Shown: one piece after another, positions 29,339 through 39,432 of the stretch
Layout: each line of letters starts with the position of its first letter
Numbering within the stretch: position 1 is the stretch's first letter
Assembly (NCBI GenBank): GCA_016712715.1
Contig: JADJQM010000002.1
Span: forward strand, 620,001-684,000
Direction of reading: 5' to 3'
DNA from: Rhodospirillaceae bacterium
GTDB taxonomy: Bacteria > Pseudomonadota > Alphaproteobacteria > Dongiales > Dongiaceae
Length of the DNA: 64,000 nt
Program-made: the position numbers and the translations under genes
Notes under the pieces: generated by a model
Databases searched by the model: none
The model's input: the letters and a program-made list of their open reading frames with translations, nothing else
Told to the model about the DNA's origin: nothing

Positions 29339-31133
29339 TCATCCCTGGATGATGCGCGTCTTCGGCAACCACAAGGTGACCCGCGTCCCCACCCCGATGC
29401 GGCTGTGAAGATCGAGCCTGCCGCCCTGTACCTCAGCGAGGGCGCGCGCGATCGGCAGGCCGAGACCGGCACCTTCATGGCCACGCACGAACGCATCCTC
29501 GACCTGGCCGAAGGCCGAGAACACCAACGGAATGTCCTCGCTGGCGATCCCGATACCGGTATCGGAAACGGCAAGGACGACGCCCTCGCCGACATCGCCC
29601 TGATTGACCAGCGCGCCCTCGACCTTGACCTCGCCGCCGGGCAAGGTGAACTTCACCGCATTGTTGACGAGGTTGAGCAGGATCTGGGTCAGCGCCCGTT
29701 CGTCGGCCAGAACCTGCGGCAGCGATTCCGGAACGGCATTGATCAGTTTCAAATTCTTGGTCTGGGCAGCATTGGCGACCAGATTGAGGGGCGTGGCGCG
29801 TCAGTTCGAAGAGGTTGCAGGGCGCCTCGCTCAGCACCATGCGGCCGGCCTCGACCTTGGAGAGATCGAGGATATCGTTGATGATGTTGAGCAGCAGGCG
29901 CCCGCTCTCGTGAATGTCGGCGGCGTAGGCGCGGGTCTTTTCGGCGCTGATCGGCCCCAGTGAATCGCGCGACAGAATTTCCGAGAAGCCGAGAATGGCA
30001 TTCAGCGGCGTGCGCAATTCATGGCTCATATTGGCCAGGAACTGCGACTTCGCCTGATTGGCCGCCTCGGCATGTTCCTTGGCCTCGATCAGCTCTTCCT
30101 CCGCCAGCTTGGCCGCGGTGATCTCGACGCCGATGCCGCCGATGGCGACGATCGCGCCATGCTCGTCAGGCACGGGGAACTTGATGTCGCGGTACCAGCG
30201 CTTGCCGCCATCGCGCTCGTAGCAGATCTCCCGCGTCACCGATGCGCCGAGGGCGCGCATCTCGGTCTCCAACTGGACGACGGTGGGCCCGCCCTTCGAT
30301 GGTTCGATATCGGTGATCCGGCGGCCGAGAATCTGCTCGGCGGGCAGGCCATAGAACCGCTCGCTGGCATGGTTGACCATCAGGTAGCGGCCGTCGAGGT
30401 CCTTCACCGACATGGTGATGGGCGCATGTTGCATGAAGGCGCTCAATCGCGCCTCGGTGGCGCGCAAGGCCTGGGTGCGTGTCGATATCTCCAGCTCCCG
30501 CTCGCGCAGCAGGCTGCGCAAGGCGATCTGGTCGCTGCATTGATTGGCGAGGCGGGTCAGTGCCGCGCGTTGTGCGTCGCTGAGCGAATGCGGCCGGTGA
30601 TCCAGGACCGAGAACGTGCCGAGGATTTCTCCATCGCGGGATTTGATCTGCGCCGCGGCATAGAAGCGGAAGCCGCAATCGCTCACCAGCTCCTCATCCT
30701 GGAATCTGGTATCCGACGCCAGGTCAGAGACTTCAAAGATGCCCGGCGCGCGGATGGCATGATCACAGAACGATCTTGTCCGCCGATACTCCTTGAGGTT
30801 GCCGCCATGGAAGGATTTGAACCACAGCCGATCGCGGTCGACGAAACAGACCAGCGACAGCGGCGTTTCGCAGATCTGGGCGGCAAGGGCGGTGAGGTCG
30901 TCGAAGTTCGGCTCGCTCTCGGTATCGAGGATGCCGCTGTGGTGCAAGGCAGCCAGACGCCGTTCTTCCCACAACAGCGCCTGCTGCGGGTCCTCCGGGC
31001 AGGCGCCGACCACGGCCTCGGGATTTTTACCGTCGCGTTGCAAGCCAGTCTCCGGCACGTCCGACCATCTCTTGATCTGTCCATGTCTGCGACCGGCCGC
31101 GCCGGTCCGCGTGTTAACCAATTCCATGCGCAA
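29339..31133 (-). CDS. GAF-PAS sensor histidine kinase (frameshifted)
   Basis: About 598 residues if repaired, soluble. Order: GAF domain (about residues 55-215; WEERRLAALHHSGILDTE, RDRLWFKSFHGG), PAS (about 225-350; FMQHAPITMSVKDLDGRYLM), HisKA with the phospho-His block FLANMSHELRTPLNAILGFS, and HATPase_c with NLVNNAVKF, DTGIGI and GLGLPIARAL. It should phosphorylate a response regulator, none adjacent. The frame changes at about 29795-29803: after NLFELTR the true sequence should be ATPLNLVANAAQ; a GC-dinucleotide deletion or one extra base would explain it. Confidence 0.88.
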
Positions 31134-31404
31134 ACCCGGATTTCTACATCAGCAGGTAATTTCCCTGACAATTGCCTCGACAATTCCTAGGAGTAGAGGA
31201 GGTTGGCCGACAAGTCTTTTCTTGCGGCGGCGCGCGCAATGTCACGGATTAGGGGCAGGGAGTGAACGTTCTGCCTCCCCACTCACACCCGGCTGTCCAG
31301 TGCCGGTCCGGCTCGCGTTCGAAGCACCCTGTTTTCCCGGTTGAACAACCGGCCGGCAACCCTATCTGGATACCTCTTGATGTGATCATGGCCGGAGGTA
31401 GCGC

Positions 31405-32166
31405 GTGTTCGATCCGAAGCGGTTGCTGGAAGATTTCCTGGGGAATGGGTCGGCTTCGGCCGGCATGGGTCGCACGGGCGTCGGGGATTTGCTGGGTGGC
31501 ATCAACCGGCAGAAGGCCGGCACCTTCGCGGCCGGCGCCGCCACCGGTGGTCTGATCGGCCTGCTGCTCGGGTCCAAGAAGGCCAAGAAGATCGGCGGCG
31601 GCCTGCTCGGCTATGGCGGTGCGGCGGTCCTCGGCGGCCTTGCCTACAAGGCGTGGCAGAACTATCAGCAGAAGCAGGGCGCGCCGGTGCCGGCACCAGC
31701 CGCACGCAGCAGCGTCCCCGCGGCCGGTGTTCCGGTCCTGCCGGCACCGGTCGACAGCCCGTTCGACCCTGCCCACGGCATCTCCAGCGACGGAAGGCCC
31801 TTCGCCCTCGCTTTGGTGCGCGCGATGATTTCAGCCGCCAAGGCAGACGGGCATATCGACGCCCAGGAACAGACCCAGCTTTTTGCGCGGATCGAGGAGC
31901 TTGGCCTCGACGCCGAGGCCAAGGCCTTCGTGTTCGACGAACTCGGCCGTCCGGCCAATCTCGAGGCGATCGCGGCCTTGCCGAACGGCCCGGAGCAGGC
32001 CGCCGAAATCTGGCTCGCCTCCCGCCTCGCCATCGATCCCGATGACGTGCGCGAGAAGGCCTATATCTCGGCCTTGAGCGCCAAGCTCAATCTGCCCAAG
32101 GAACTGGTGGATCAGCTGGAAGCCCAGGTCAGCGCCGCGGCAGCACCTATCGCTGCCGCTGGCTGA
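31405..32166 (+). CDS. DUF533 / TerB-like protein
   Basis: A 253-residue protein. The N-terminal part contains a Gly-rich hydrophobic segment (TFAAGAATGGLIGLLLGSKK and GGGLLGYGGAAVLGGLAYKA), which may associate with membranes; a Pro/Ala linker follows; the C-terminal half is a TerB-like helical domain (ALVRAMISAAKADGHIDAQE, with its DGxI/D pattern). The GTG start at 31405 is chosen because GGAGGTAGC precedes it. The family occurs in many proteobacteria; function is unknown. It stands alone between divergent and convergent neighbours. Confidence 0.85.
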   Translation: MFDPKRLLEDFLGNGSASAGMGRTGVGDLLGGINRQKAGTFAAGAATGGLIGLLLGSKKAKKIGGGLLGYGGAAVLGGLAYKAWQNYQQKQGAPVPAPAARSSVPAAGVPVLPAPVDSPFDPAHGISSDGRPFALALVRAMISAAKADGHIDAQEQTQLFARIEELGLDAEAKAFVFDELGRPANLEAIAALPNGPEQAAEIWLASRLAIDPDDVREKAYISALSAKLNLPKELVDQLEAQVSAAAAPIAAAG

Positions 32167-32172
32167 CCATCA

Positions 32173-32997
32173 TCAGGATTTGATGAAGGCGAGCAGATCC
32201 GCGTTAAGCTGGTCCTTGTGGGTCTCCGTGATGCCGTGCGGGGCGCCGGGATAGACCTTCAGGGTCGAGCCCTTCACCAGTTTATGTGAGGCGCGGCCCG
32301 CGGCGTCGATCGGCACGATCTGATCGTCATCGCCATGGATGATGAGCGTCGGCACGTCGAATTTTTTCAGATCCTCGGTGAAGTCGGTTTCCGAGAACGC
32401 CTTGATGCTGTCGAAGGTGTTCTTGTGGCCGCCCATCATGCCCTGGAGCCAGAAGGAATCGATCGCCCCCTGGCTGGGCTTCGCGCCGGGGCGGTTGTAG
32501 CCGAAGAACGGCCCGCTCGCGATGTCCTGGTAGAGCTGCGAGCGGTCCTTGAGGCTCCCTGCACGGATGCCATCGAAGACATCGATCGGCAGGCCGCCGG
32601 GATTGGCCGCCGTCTTCACCATGAGCGGCGGCACCGCCGAGACCAGCACGGCCTTGGCGACGCGCTTTGTGCCATGACGACCAATATAGCGGGTGATCTC
32701 GCCGCCGCCGGTCGAGAAGCCGATCAGAATGACGTCTTTCAGATCAAGCTGCTCGATGAGCGCTGCGAGATCGTCGGCATAATGGTCCATGTCGTTGCCG
32801 GCCCAGCTCTGGGTCGAGCGGCCATGGCCGCGACGATCATGGCCGATGGCGCGGTAGCCATTGTTGGCGACATGCAGCATCTGCGCTTCCCAGCTGTCCG
32901 AGCTGAGCGGCCAGCCATGGGCGAAGACGACGGGCTGTCCCGTACCCCAATCCTTGTAATAGATCTCGGTACCGTCCTTGGTCTTGATCGTGCTCAT
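32173..32997 (-). CDS. Alpha/beta hydrolase (chloroperoxidase/esterase-like)
   Basis: A 274-residue hydrolase of the non-haem haloperoxidase group. Oxyanion region FAHGWPLSSDSWE, nucleophile GFSTGGGE, acid in HGDDDQIVPID, and histidine in PGAPHGITE. GHDRRGHGRS is typical. It probably cleaves esters; perhydrolysis is common in this family. It is 31 bases after the isochorismatase-like gene on the same strand, so likely co-transcribed. It ends six bases before the DUF533 stop on the opposite strand. Confidence 0.92.
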   Translation of the reverse strand: MSTIKTKDGTEIYYKDWGTGQPVVFAHGWPLSSDSWEAQMLHVANNGYRAIGHDRRGHGRSTQSWAGNDMDHYADDLAALIEQLDLKDVILIGFSTGGGEITRYIGRHGTKRVAKAVLVSAVPPLMVKTAANPGGLPIDVFDGIRAGSLKDRSQLYQDIASGPFFGYNRPGAKPSQGAIDSFWLQGMMGGHKNTFDSIKAFSETDFTEDLKKFDVPTLIIHGDDDQIVPIDAAGRASHKLVKGSTLKVYPGAPHGITETHKDQLNADLLAFIKS

Positions 32998-33028
32998 CGC
33001 ATGCGTCCCTCAATGGCGTGGCGGAATC

Positions 33029-33589
33029 TTACACTGCCTTCAGAGTAGTGTTGATGACATCCGCCGTCGATACGACCTTGGCATAGGAGCCGAGGGCCGA
33101 CATGAAGGCGGCATGCACCTGGGCCGCCGGCACCGCGATGCCGTTGAAGTCCGCATCGCGTGTCGCACAGGCATCATGTGCCAGTGTCACCTGGTAACCG
33201 AAATCAGAAGCGGCACGCGTCGCCGCATCGACGCACATATGGCTCATGGCCCCGCAAACGATGAGGTCTTTGACGCCGGCCGCATCGAGCCTGGCCTTGA
33301 GGTCGGTGCCGAGGAAGGCATTCACCTCGCTCTTCACCACCAGGGCTTCGCCCGCAGCCGGCTTTGTCTTGGCATGAATCTCGGCACCATCCGTGCCCTT
33401 GGTGAAGAAGGGCGAGCCGGCTTCTTCCATGATGTGCTGCACGTGGAAGACCGGATGGCCGCCGGCGCGGGCGGCGGCGATGAGCTTCGCCACATTGTCG
33501 CTGGCCTTGTCCATATCGCTGAGGACGCAGCGGCCGCCGGGGAAGTAATCGTTCTGCACGTCGACGACGAGAAGGCCGTTCTTGCTCAT
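33029..33589 (-). CDS. Isochorismatase-family cysteine hydrolase
   Basis: A 186-residue cysteine hydrolase with the triad Asp in VVDVQNDYFPGG (residue 9 region), Lys in VVKSEVNAFLGTDL, and Cys in VCGAMSHMCVDAAT. The family includes nicotinamidases and other amidases; the metal-binding residues of nicotinamidase are not obvious, so substrate is open. It heads a two-gene operon with the chloroperoxidase-like hydrolase, and the divergent GlxA-type regulator 109 bases away is the likely regulator. Confidence 0.92.
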   Translation of the reverse strand: MSKNGLLVVDVQNDYFPGGRCVLSDMDKASDNVAKLIAAARAGGHPVFHVQHIMEEAGSPFFTKGTDGAEIHAKTKPAAGEALVVKSEVNAFLGTDLKARLDAAGVKDLIVCGAMSHMCVDAATRAASDFGYQVTLAHDACATRDADFNGIAVPAAQVHAAFMSALGSYAKVVSTADVINTTLKAV

Positions 33590-33698
33590 GTCGGATAGCT
33601 CCTGACCTGGGTGGTTGCGTTTCGATCTGGCTTTCTTAGCCGGATCCGCCCATCCTGCCCATTGGCGGAACTGACATAGATCTGGTTAAAACTGACAA

Positions 33699-34703
33699 AT
33701 GACAACCCCCGTGACATCCCGGGCCAGATTCATCGATATCGGCATCCTCGCTTATCCAGGTGCGCAGGCGGCGGCGCTGCATGGTCTCACCGACATGTTC
33801 CTCACCGCCAACCGGCTCTGCGCCGAAGAAGGGCTTCGTGACGTGCCCACCTTGCGGGTAAGCCATTGGGTCCAGGGCGCGGAAGGCCGGGTCACCCGGG
33901 GCTTCACCGCGCCCGACGCCATACCCAAACTGCTCGACGTGCTCATTCTGCCGCCCTGCCTCGGCGACCCGGTCTGGACCGCGCAAGGGGCGCCGCTGCT
34001 GCGCTTCCTGAAACACCAGCATGGCAAGGGCGCGGTCATGTCCTCGGTCTGCGCCGGCGCCTTCCTGCTGGCCGAGGCGGGCCTCCTCGACGGGCGCCCA
34101 GCCACCACCCATTGGTCGCTGGCCGAGAAACTGCAGGCCCGTTTCCCCGAGATCGCGGTCGATGGCGACAAGCTGCTGATCGAGGATGGCGACATCATCA
34201 CCGCGGGCGGTGTCATGGCCTGGGTGGAACTGGGGCTCAAGATCATCGAGCGCTTTATCAGCCCGGCCATCGTGCTCAGCGTCGCACGCTTCTTCCTGGT
34301 GGATGCGGCGGGGCGCGAGCAGCGTTTCTATTCCGCCGTCAGCCCGAAGCTCGCCCATGGCGACGCGGCAATCCTCAAAGTGCAGCATTGGCTGCAGCGC
34401 CATGCGGCGGAGAAGTTGACCCTGCCGCAGATGGCTGCTCAGGCGAAACTGGGTGAGCGCACGTTCCTGCGCCGCTTTCAGAAGGCCACGGGTTTCAATC
34501 CCACCCGCTATCTGCAGCTCCTGCGCATCGCCAAGGCTCGCGAGATGCTGGAACTCACCAACCACAAGGTCGACCAGATCGCCTGGCGCGTCGGCTATGA
34601 AGACGCCGGCGCCTTCACCAAGGTCTTCCAGGCCAGCATGGGCCTGACGCCCAGCGACTATCGCCGACGTTTCAGCGTAGGTGGAAAGCGCGCTACAGAA
34701 TGA
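33699..34703 (+). CDS. GlxA-family AraC transcriptional regulator
   Basis: A 334-residue regulator. The N-terminal DJ-1/PfpI-like domain (about residues 8-190) contains the nucleophile-like Cys in SSVCAGAFLLAEAG; the C-terminal AraC domain (about 225-330) has two helix-turn-helix motifs, LTLPQMAAQAKLGERTFLRR and KVDQIAWRVGYEDAGAFTKV. It probably controls the divergent hydrolase pair at 32173-33589. Its 3' end overlaps the hslU 3' end by 11 bases on the opposite strand. Confidence 0.92.
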   Translation: MTTPVTSRARFIDIGILAYPGAQAAALHGLTDMFLTANRLCAEEGLRDVPTLRVSHWVQGAEGRVTRGFTAPDAIPKLLDVLILPPCLGDPVWTAQGAPLLRFLKHQHGKGAVMSSVCAGAFLLAEAGLLDGRPATTHWSLAEKLQARFPEIAVDGDKLLIEDGDIITAGGVMAWVELGLKIIERFISPAIVLSVARFFLVDAAGREQRFYSAVSPKLAHGDAAILKVQHWLQRHAAEKLTLPQMAAQAKLGERTFLRRFQKATGFNPTRYLQLLRIAKAREMLELTNHKVDQIAWRVGYEDAGAFTKVFQASMGLTPSDYRRRFSVGGKRATE

Positions 34704-36072
34704 ACTTCGAGAGATCCGTGTTCTTGGCGAGCGGGGCCACGCGGTCGCGCACATAGGCGCCGTCGATGGTGATGGTCTTGCCGGTCATCTCGGAGGCGGT
34801 GAAGCTCACTTCCTCCAGCAACCGTTCCAGCACCGTGTGCAGGCGTCGCGCACCGATGTTTTCGACCGAGGTGTTGATGTCGGTTGCGAGGTCCGCCAGC
34901 GCATCGATGGCGTCATCGGTGAAGTCGAGCGTCACACCTTCGGTGCCGAGCAGCGCCACATATTGCTTGATGAGGCTGGCTTCCGGTTCAGTGAGGATGC
35001 GGCGCAGATCTTCTCTGGTCAGCGCATCCAGCTCGACGCGGATCGGCAGGCGGCCTTGCAATTCCGGCAGCAGATCGCTGGGCTTCGCCAAATGGAAGGC
35101 GCCCGAGGCGATGAACAGGATGTGGTCGGTTTTCACCGGACCATACTTCGTCGCCACCTGCGTTCCTTCGATGAGCGGCAGCAGATCGCGCTGCACGCCT
35201 TCGCGGCTGACATCGGCGCCGGCCCGTTCGGAGCGTGCGCAGATCTTGTCGATCTCATCGAGGAACACGATGCCGTTCTGTTCGACCGCGCGGATCGCCT
35301 CAGCCGTCACCTTCTCCTGGTCGAGCAGCTTGTCGGCTTCTTCCGACAGCAGCACTTCGTAGGAATCGGAGACGTTCATGCGCCGCGTCTTGGTGCGGCC
35401 GCCCATGACATTGCCCAGCATCTCGTTCAGATTGATCATGCCCATCGAGGCGCCGGGCATGCCGGGGATGTCGATGGTCGGCATGGATGCCGCACCGCTA
35501 TCCTTCACACTGAGTTCGATCTCCTTGTCGTCGAGCTCGCCCGCGCGCAGCATGCGGCGGAACTTGGCGCGGGTCTCAGGACCCGAGCCTTCGCCGACCA
35601 GCGCATCGAGGACACGTTCCTCGGCCAGGGTTTCCGCTTTCGCGCGGACCTGGCGGCGCATCTTCTCCTTCGACATGGCAATCGCAATCTCGATGAGGTC
35701 GCGGATGATCTGTTCGACATCGCGCCCGACATAGCCGACTTCCGTGAACTTGGTCGCTTCCACTTTCAGGAACGGTGCCTGGGCGAGCTTGGCCAGACGC
35801 CGCGCGATCTCGGTCTTGCCGACACCGGTCGGCCCGATCATGAGAATGTTCTTCGGGCTCACTTCCTCGCGCATGCCAGGGTCCAGCTGCTGCCGGCGCC
35901 AGCGGTTGCGCAGCGCAATGGCGACCGCGCGCTTGGCGTCGTTCTGGCCGACGATGAACCGGTCGAGTTCCGAGACGATCTCGCGCGGCGTCAGCGACGA
36001 GGTCACCAAGGGTTCTTCGGCCTTGGCAGATGGCTTGCGATCGGCGTTCTGGGCAGCGTTTGAATCGGGCAT
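34693..36072 (-). CDS. hslU: HslUV protease ATPase subunit
   Basis: A 459-residue AAA+ unfoldase. Walker A is GPTGVGKTEIARRLA, preceded by LDRFIVGQNDAKRAVAIALR; Walker B is GIVFLDEIDKIC; the inserted I-domain follows (about 110-245), then sensor and C-terminal elements ending DLSKFIL, which docks into HslV. It partners HslV, encoded immediately upstream with a four-base gap. Length matches the family (about 440) with a short N-terminal extension. Confidence 0.97.
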   Translation of the reverse strand: MPDSNAAQNADRKPSAKAEEPLVTSSLTPREIVSELDRFIVGQNDAKRAVAIALRNRWRRQQLDPGMREEVSPKNILMIGPTGVGKTEIARRLAKLAQAPFLKVEATKFTEVGYVGRDVEQIIRDLIEIAIAMSKEKMRRQVRAKAETLAEERVLDALVGEGSGPETRAKFRRMLRAGELDDKEIELSVKDSGAASMPTIDIPGMPGASMGMINLNEMLGNVMGGRTKTRRMNVSDSYEVLLSEEADKLLDQEKVTAEAIRAVEQNGIVFLDEIDKICARSERAGADVSREGVQRDLLPLIEGTQVATKYGPVKTDHILFIASGAFHLAKPSDLLPELQGRLPIRVELDALTREDLRRILTEPEASLIKQYVALLGTEGVTLDFTDDAIDALADLATDINTSVENIGARRLHTVLERLLEEVSFTASEMTGKTITIDGAYVRDRVAPLAKNTDLSKFIL

Positions 36073-36076
36073 CGGT

Positions 36077-36655
36077 TTACAGCTTTTCGATCATGACATT
36101 GTGGTTGGTATAGATGCAGATATCGCCGGCGATCTTCATCGCGCGCCTGGCGATCGTCTCGGCATCCAGCCCCTCGATATCAATGAGGGCGCGCGCGGCC
36201 GCCAGCGCATAGGCGCCCCCGGACCCGATACCGATGAGCCCGTCTTCCGGTTCCAGCACGTCGCCGGTGCCGGTCAGGATCAGGCTGACGCTGGGGTCAG
36301 CGACCGCCATCATGGCTTCCAGGCGCCGCAGATAGCGGTCGGTCCGCCAATCCTTGGCCAGCTCCACGCAGGCACGGGCCAATTGGGCCGGGTATTGCTC
36401 CAGTTTCGCTTCCAGCCGCTCGAAGAGGGTGAGGGCGTCGGCGGTCGCCCCGGCAAAACCGGCGATCACCTGGCCCTTGCCGAGCCGGCGCAGCTTCTTG
36501 GCGTTGGATTTCATCACCGTGGGTCCCACGGTCACCTGGCCGTCGCCGGCCAGGACCACCTCGGTCCCCTTGCGCACGAGCAGGATGGTGGTGCCATGCC
36601 AGGGAGCAAGGCCATGCATCAGGGGGCCATGCTTGTCGTTCTCATCACGCGACAT
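36077..36655 (-). CDS. hslV: HslUV protease peptidase subunit
   Basis: A 192-residue proteasome-like Thr protease. The catalytic N-terminal Thr follows a short propeptide in APWHGTTILLVRKG, so the mature enzyme starts at TTILLV. Lys/Asp partners lie in VVLAGDGQVTVG and the conserved SNAKKLRRLGKG follows. It forms the peptidase double ring with HslU and degrades misfolded proteins. First gene of the hslVU operon; hisB is divergent at 36879. Confidence 0.97.
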   Translation of the reverse strand: MSRDENDKHGPLMHGLAPWHGTTILLVRKGTEVVLAGDGQVTVGPTVMKSNAKKLRRLGKGQVIAGFAGATADALTLFERLEAKLEQYPAQLARACVELAKDWRTDRYLRRLEAMMAVADPSVSLILTGTGDVLEPEDGLIGIGSGGAYALAAARALIDIEGLDAETIARRAMKIAGDICIYTNHNVMIEKL

Positions 36656-36878
36656 GAATGATCCTCAAAGGGCCCGGCTCGAAAGGTCCGGGGAAAGGGT
36701 GCGTCGGGCCGGCTGAATGGGCTACCCGGGGAGATAGGTTAACGTTTGGCGGCAATCAAGCCCGCAATCCGGGACCGTGCCGGCCGCCCGAGGGCGTCTA
36801 ACCACTGGCCAGAACGGCTCATCGCTGCTAAGAACCCGGCAATTAAGGCCTTTTTACCCAAGCGGGCAGGAATTCGTG

Positions 36879-37506
36879 ATGCGTATTGGCAAGAACGAGC
36901 GCAGGACCAAGGAAACCGAGATCGCCGTCGAGGTCAATCTCGACGGCCAGGGACGGTCGGAGATTTCGACCGGCATCGGCTTTCTCGACCATATGCTGGA
37001 CCAGCTCGCGCGCCATTCGCTGATGGACATCAAGGTTCATGCCAAGGGCGACCTCCATATCGACTATCACCACACGACCGAGGATACCGGCATCGCGCTG
37101 GGCCTGGCCGTTTCCGGAGGCTTTTGGCGAGCGCGTCGGCATCAACCGCTATGGCGAAGCGACCATCCCGATGGATGAGACGCTGACCCGCGTCGCCCTC
37201 GACGCCTCGAACCGCGCCTATCTCATCTGGAAGGTGACTTTCAGCCGCGACAAATTGGGCGAGATGGATACGGAGCTGTTCAAGGAGTGGTTCCAGGCCT
37301 TCGCGCAGAATGCCGGCCTCACCCTCCATGTCGAAAACCTCTATGGCGAGAACAACCACCATATCGTCGAGAGCTGCTTCAAGGCCCTGGCGCGCGCCTT
37401 GCGCCACGCGATCGAGATCGATCCGCGCAAGTCGGATTCCGTGCCCTCGACCAAGGGCACACTGAGTGGAAGCCTTGGGGTCGCCTCACGCGCCAAGCAG
37501 CCATGA
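36879..37506 (+). CDS. hisB: Imidazoleglycerol-phosphate dehydratase (frameshifted)
   Basis: Sixth step of histidine synthesis. The first part (MRIGKNERRTKETEIAVEVN, GIGFLDHMLDQLARHS, DYHHTTEDTGIALG) and the second part (FGERVGINRYGEATIPMDE, HHIVESCFKALARALRHA, PSTKGTLSGS) together give about 208 residues with the His-rich metal motifs. The frame breaks at 37116-37117, where one extra G turns SEAFGERVG into SGGFWRARR. Histidine genes downstream are intact, so an error in the assembly is likely. The stop overlaps hisH by ATGA. Confidence 0.93.
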
Positions 37507-38141
37507 CGGTCGCGGTCATCGATTACGGCGCGGGCAATCTCAGATCCGCGGCCAAGGCGCTGGCCTTTGCGGCCAGGACAACCGGCGAGGATGTCATCGT
37601 CACCGCTGATCCGGACGCCATCGCGCGGGCCGATCGCGTCGTGCTGCCCGGTGTTGGCGCCTTTGCCGAATGCAAACGGGGCCTGGAAGCCGTGCCCGGC
37701 GTGGTGGCGGCGATGTCGGAAGCCGTGATCGTGAAGGGGCGGCCGTTCCTCGGCATCTGCGTCGGCATGCAGTTGATGGCGACGGTCGGTGTCGAATATG
37801 GCGAACATCCTGGTCTGGACTGGATCAAGGGCAGGGTAGTGAAGCTGACGCCGAACGATCCCACGCTGAAGATTCCGCAGATGGGCTGGAACGATCTCAA
37901 TTTGCGCCGACCCGACCACCCGATCTTCGCCGGGCTTAAATCGGGTGCCCATGGCTATTTCGTGCACTCCTATCATTACCTCCTCGACCGCCCGCAGGAC
38001 CTGCTGGCCGATGTCGATTACGGCGGTCCGGTCGCTGCGGCCATCGGGCGCGACAATCTGGTGGGCCTGCAGTTCCACCCTGAGAAAAGCCAGGCGGTCG
38101 GCCTCGCTTTGCTCGGCAATTTTCTGCGCTGGAAGCCGTAG
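37503..38141 (+). CDS. hisH: Imidazole glycerol phosphate synthase glutaminase subunit
   Basis: A 212-residue class I glutamine amidotransferase. Triad: Cys in FLGICVGMQLMA, His in LQFHPEKSQ, Glu next to it. PGVGAF forms the oxyanion region. It feeds ammonia to HisF (at 39432). Start ATG at 37503 overlaps hisB stop. The histidine order here is B-H-(GNAT)-A-F-E. Confidence 0.96.
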   Translation: MTVAVIDYGAGNLRSAAKALAFAARTTGEDVIVTADPDAIARADRVVLPGVGAFAECKRGLEAVPGVVAAMSEAVIVKGRPFLGICVGMQLMATVGVEYGEHPGLDWIKGRVVKLTPNDPTLKIPQMGWNDLNLRRPDHPIFAGLKSGAHGYFVHSYHYLLDRPQDLLADVDYGGPVAAAIGRDNLVGLQFHPEKSQAVGLALLGNFLRWKP

Positions 38142-38158
38142 GAGCAGAGGACCGCACC

Positions 38159-38686
38159 ATGGCCGATCTATCGATCAGCATTGTCACCGAATTGAAGCGC
38201 AACGAGCTTGAAGAACTGTGCGATGCGACCCAGGCCGCGATCGAGGCCGGCGGCGGCTTCGGCTGGCTGAAGCCGCCCCACCGCAACATCCTCGAAGTGT
38301 TCTGGAAGGGCGTTACCCTGGTGCCGGACCGCGCGCTGTTCATCGGCAAGCTCGACGGCACCGTGGCTGGCTCCGCGCAGCTGGTCCGCCCGACGCGCAA
38401 CAACGAAGCCCAAAGCCATTCGGCTCATCTCACCACGTCTTTCGTCGCCCCCTGGGCGCGCGGCCATGGTCTGGCACGGCTGTTGACGGAAGCGGTCGAG
38501 ACGGAAGCGCGCGCGCGCAATATCAAGGTGCTCAACCTCGATGTGCGCGAAACGCAGCAGGCGGCAATCAGCCTCTACCGGGCCTTGGGCTATCACGAGA
38601 TCGGCCGGCATCCGCGCTACGCCCAGGTCGACGGGCACTATGTCGGCGGTCTCTATTTCTGGAAGTCGCTGGAAGGTACCCAATGA
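38159..38686 (+). CDS. GNAT N-acetyltransferase within the his operon
   Basis: A 175-residue acetyltransferase with the acetyl-CoA pyrophosphate loop APWARGHGLARLLTEA (motif A, RxxGxG/A) and motif B ISLYRALGYHEIGRHPRYAQ. It lies 17 bases after hisH and its stop overlaps the hisA start by ATGA, so it is part of the operon by position. A role in histidine synthesis is not known; substrate is not predicted. Confidence 0.92.
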   Translation: MADLSISIVTELKRNELEELCDATQAAIEAGGGFGWLKPPHRNILEVFWKGVTLVPDRALFIGKLDGTVAGSAQLVRPTRNNEAQSHSAHLTTSFVAPWARGHGLARLLTEAVETEARARNIKVLNLDVRETQQAAISLYRALGYHEIGRHPRYAQVDGHYVGGLYFWKSLEGTQ

Positions 38687-39432
38687 TCATTTTTCCGGCG
38701 ATCGACCTCAAGGGCGGTCAATGCGTGCGCCTCATCAAGGGCGACATGGCGCAGGCGACCGTCTTCAACACCGACCCCGCCGACCAGGCCCGCCAGTTTG
38801 CCGCCGCCGGGGCCGAATGGTTGCATCTGGTTGATCTCGACGGTGCCTTTGCCGGCGCCCCCGTGAACGAAGCGGCGGTCGAAGGCATATTGGCTGCCAC
38901 CGCCCTGCCGGTGCAATTGGGCGGTGGGATCCGCGATATGGGCCGCATCGAGGCCTGGCTGAAGAAGGGTGTCGCACGCGTCATTCTCGGTACCGTCGCC
39001 TTGAAGAATCCCGACCTCGTCAAGCAGGCCTGCAGGCGCTTTCCGGGCAAGATCGCCGTCGGCATCGATGCCAAGGGCGGCAAGGTCGCCGTCGAAGGCT
39101 GGGCGGAAACCTCGGAACTGACGGCGCTCGATCTCGCGCGCCGCTTCGAGGATGCCGGTGTTGCCGCCATCATCTATACCGACATCGATCGCGACGGCCT
39201 GCTGCAGGGCGTCAATGTACCAGCGACGGCAGAACTCGCCGCCGCGCTCAGCATCCCCGTCATCGCCTCGGGCGGCGTCTCCTCGCTTGACGATATCCAC
39301 GCCTTGCTCGATGCGCTGCCCTCATCGCGCGGCAAGGGCGGCGGCATCGTCGGCGTCATCTCAGGCCGCGCCATCTATGACGGCAGGCTCGATCTCAAGG
39401 AAGCACTGCAGCTCCTTCGGGAGCGCGCGTGA
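38683..39432 (+). CDS. hisA: ProFAR isomerase
   Basis: A 249-residue (beta-alpha)8 enzyme: MIIFPAIDLKGGQCVRLIKG with catalytic Asp, and YTDIDRDG with the second catalytic Asp; GGGIRDMG and SGGVSS phosphate loops. It isomerises the ProFAR intermediate. A longer frame upstream is disregarded because ATG 38683 is coupled (ATGA) to the GNAT stop. It overlaps hisF by one base. Confidence 0.96.
   Translation: MIIFPAIDLKGGQCVRLIKGDMAQATVFNTDPADQARQFAAAGAEWLHLVDLDGAFAGAPVNEAAVEGILAATALPVQLGGGIRDMGRIEAWLKKGVARVILGTVALKNPDLVKQACRRFPGKIAVGIDAKGGKVAVEGWAETSELTALDLARRFEDAGVAAIIYTDIDRDGLLQGVNVPATAELAAALSIPVIASGGVSSLDDIHALLDALPSSRGKGGGIVGVISGRAIYDGRLDLKEALQLLRERA

Noticed and set aside
34681..36063. A 460-codon plus-strand frame over hslU
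   Set aside because: Antisense of hslU, whose Walker motifs are complete.
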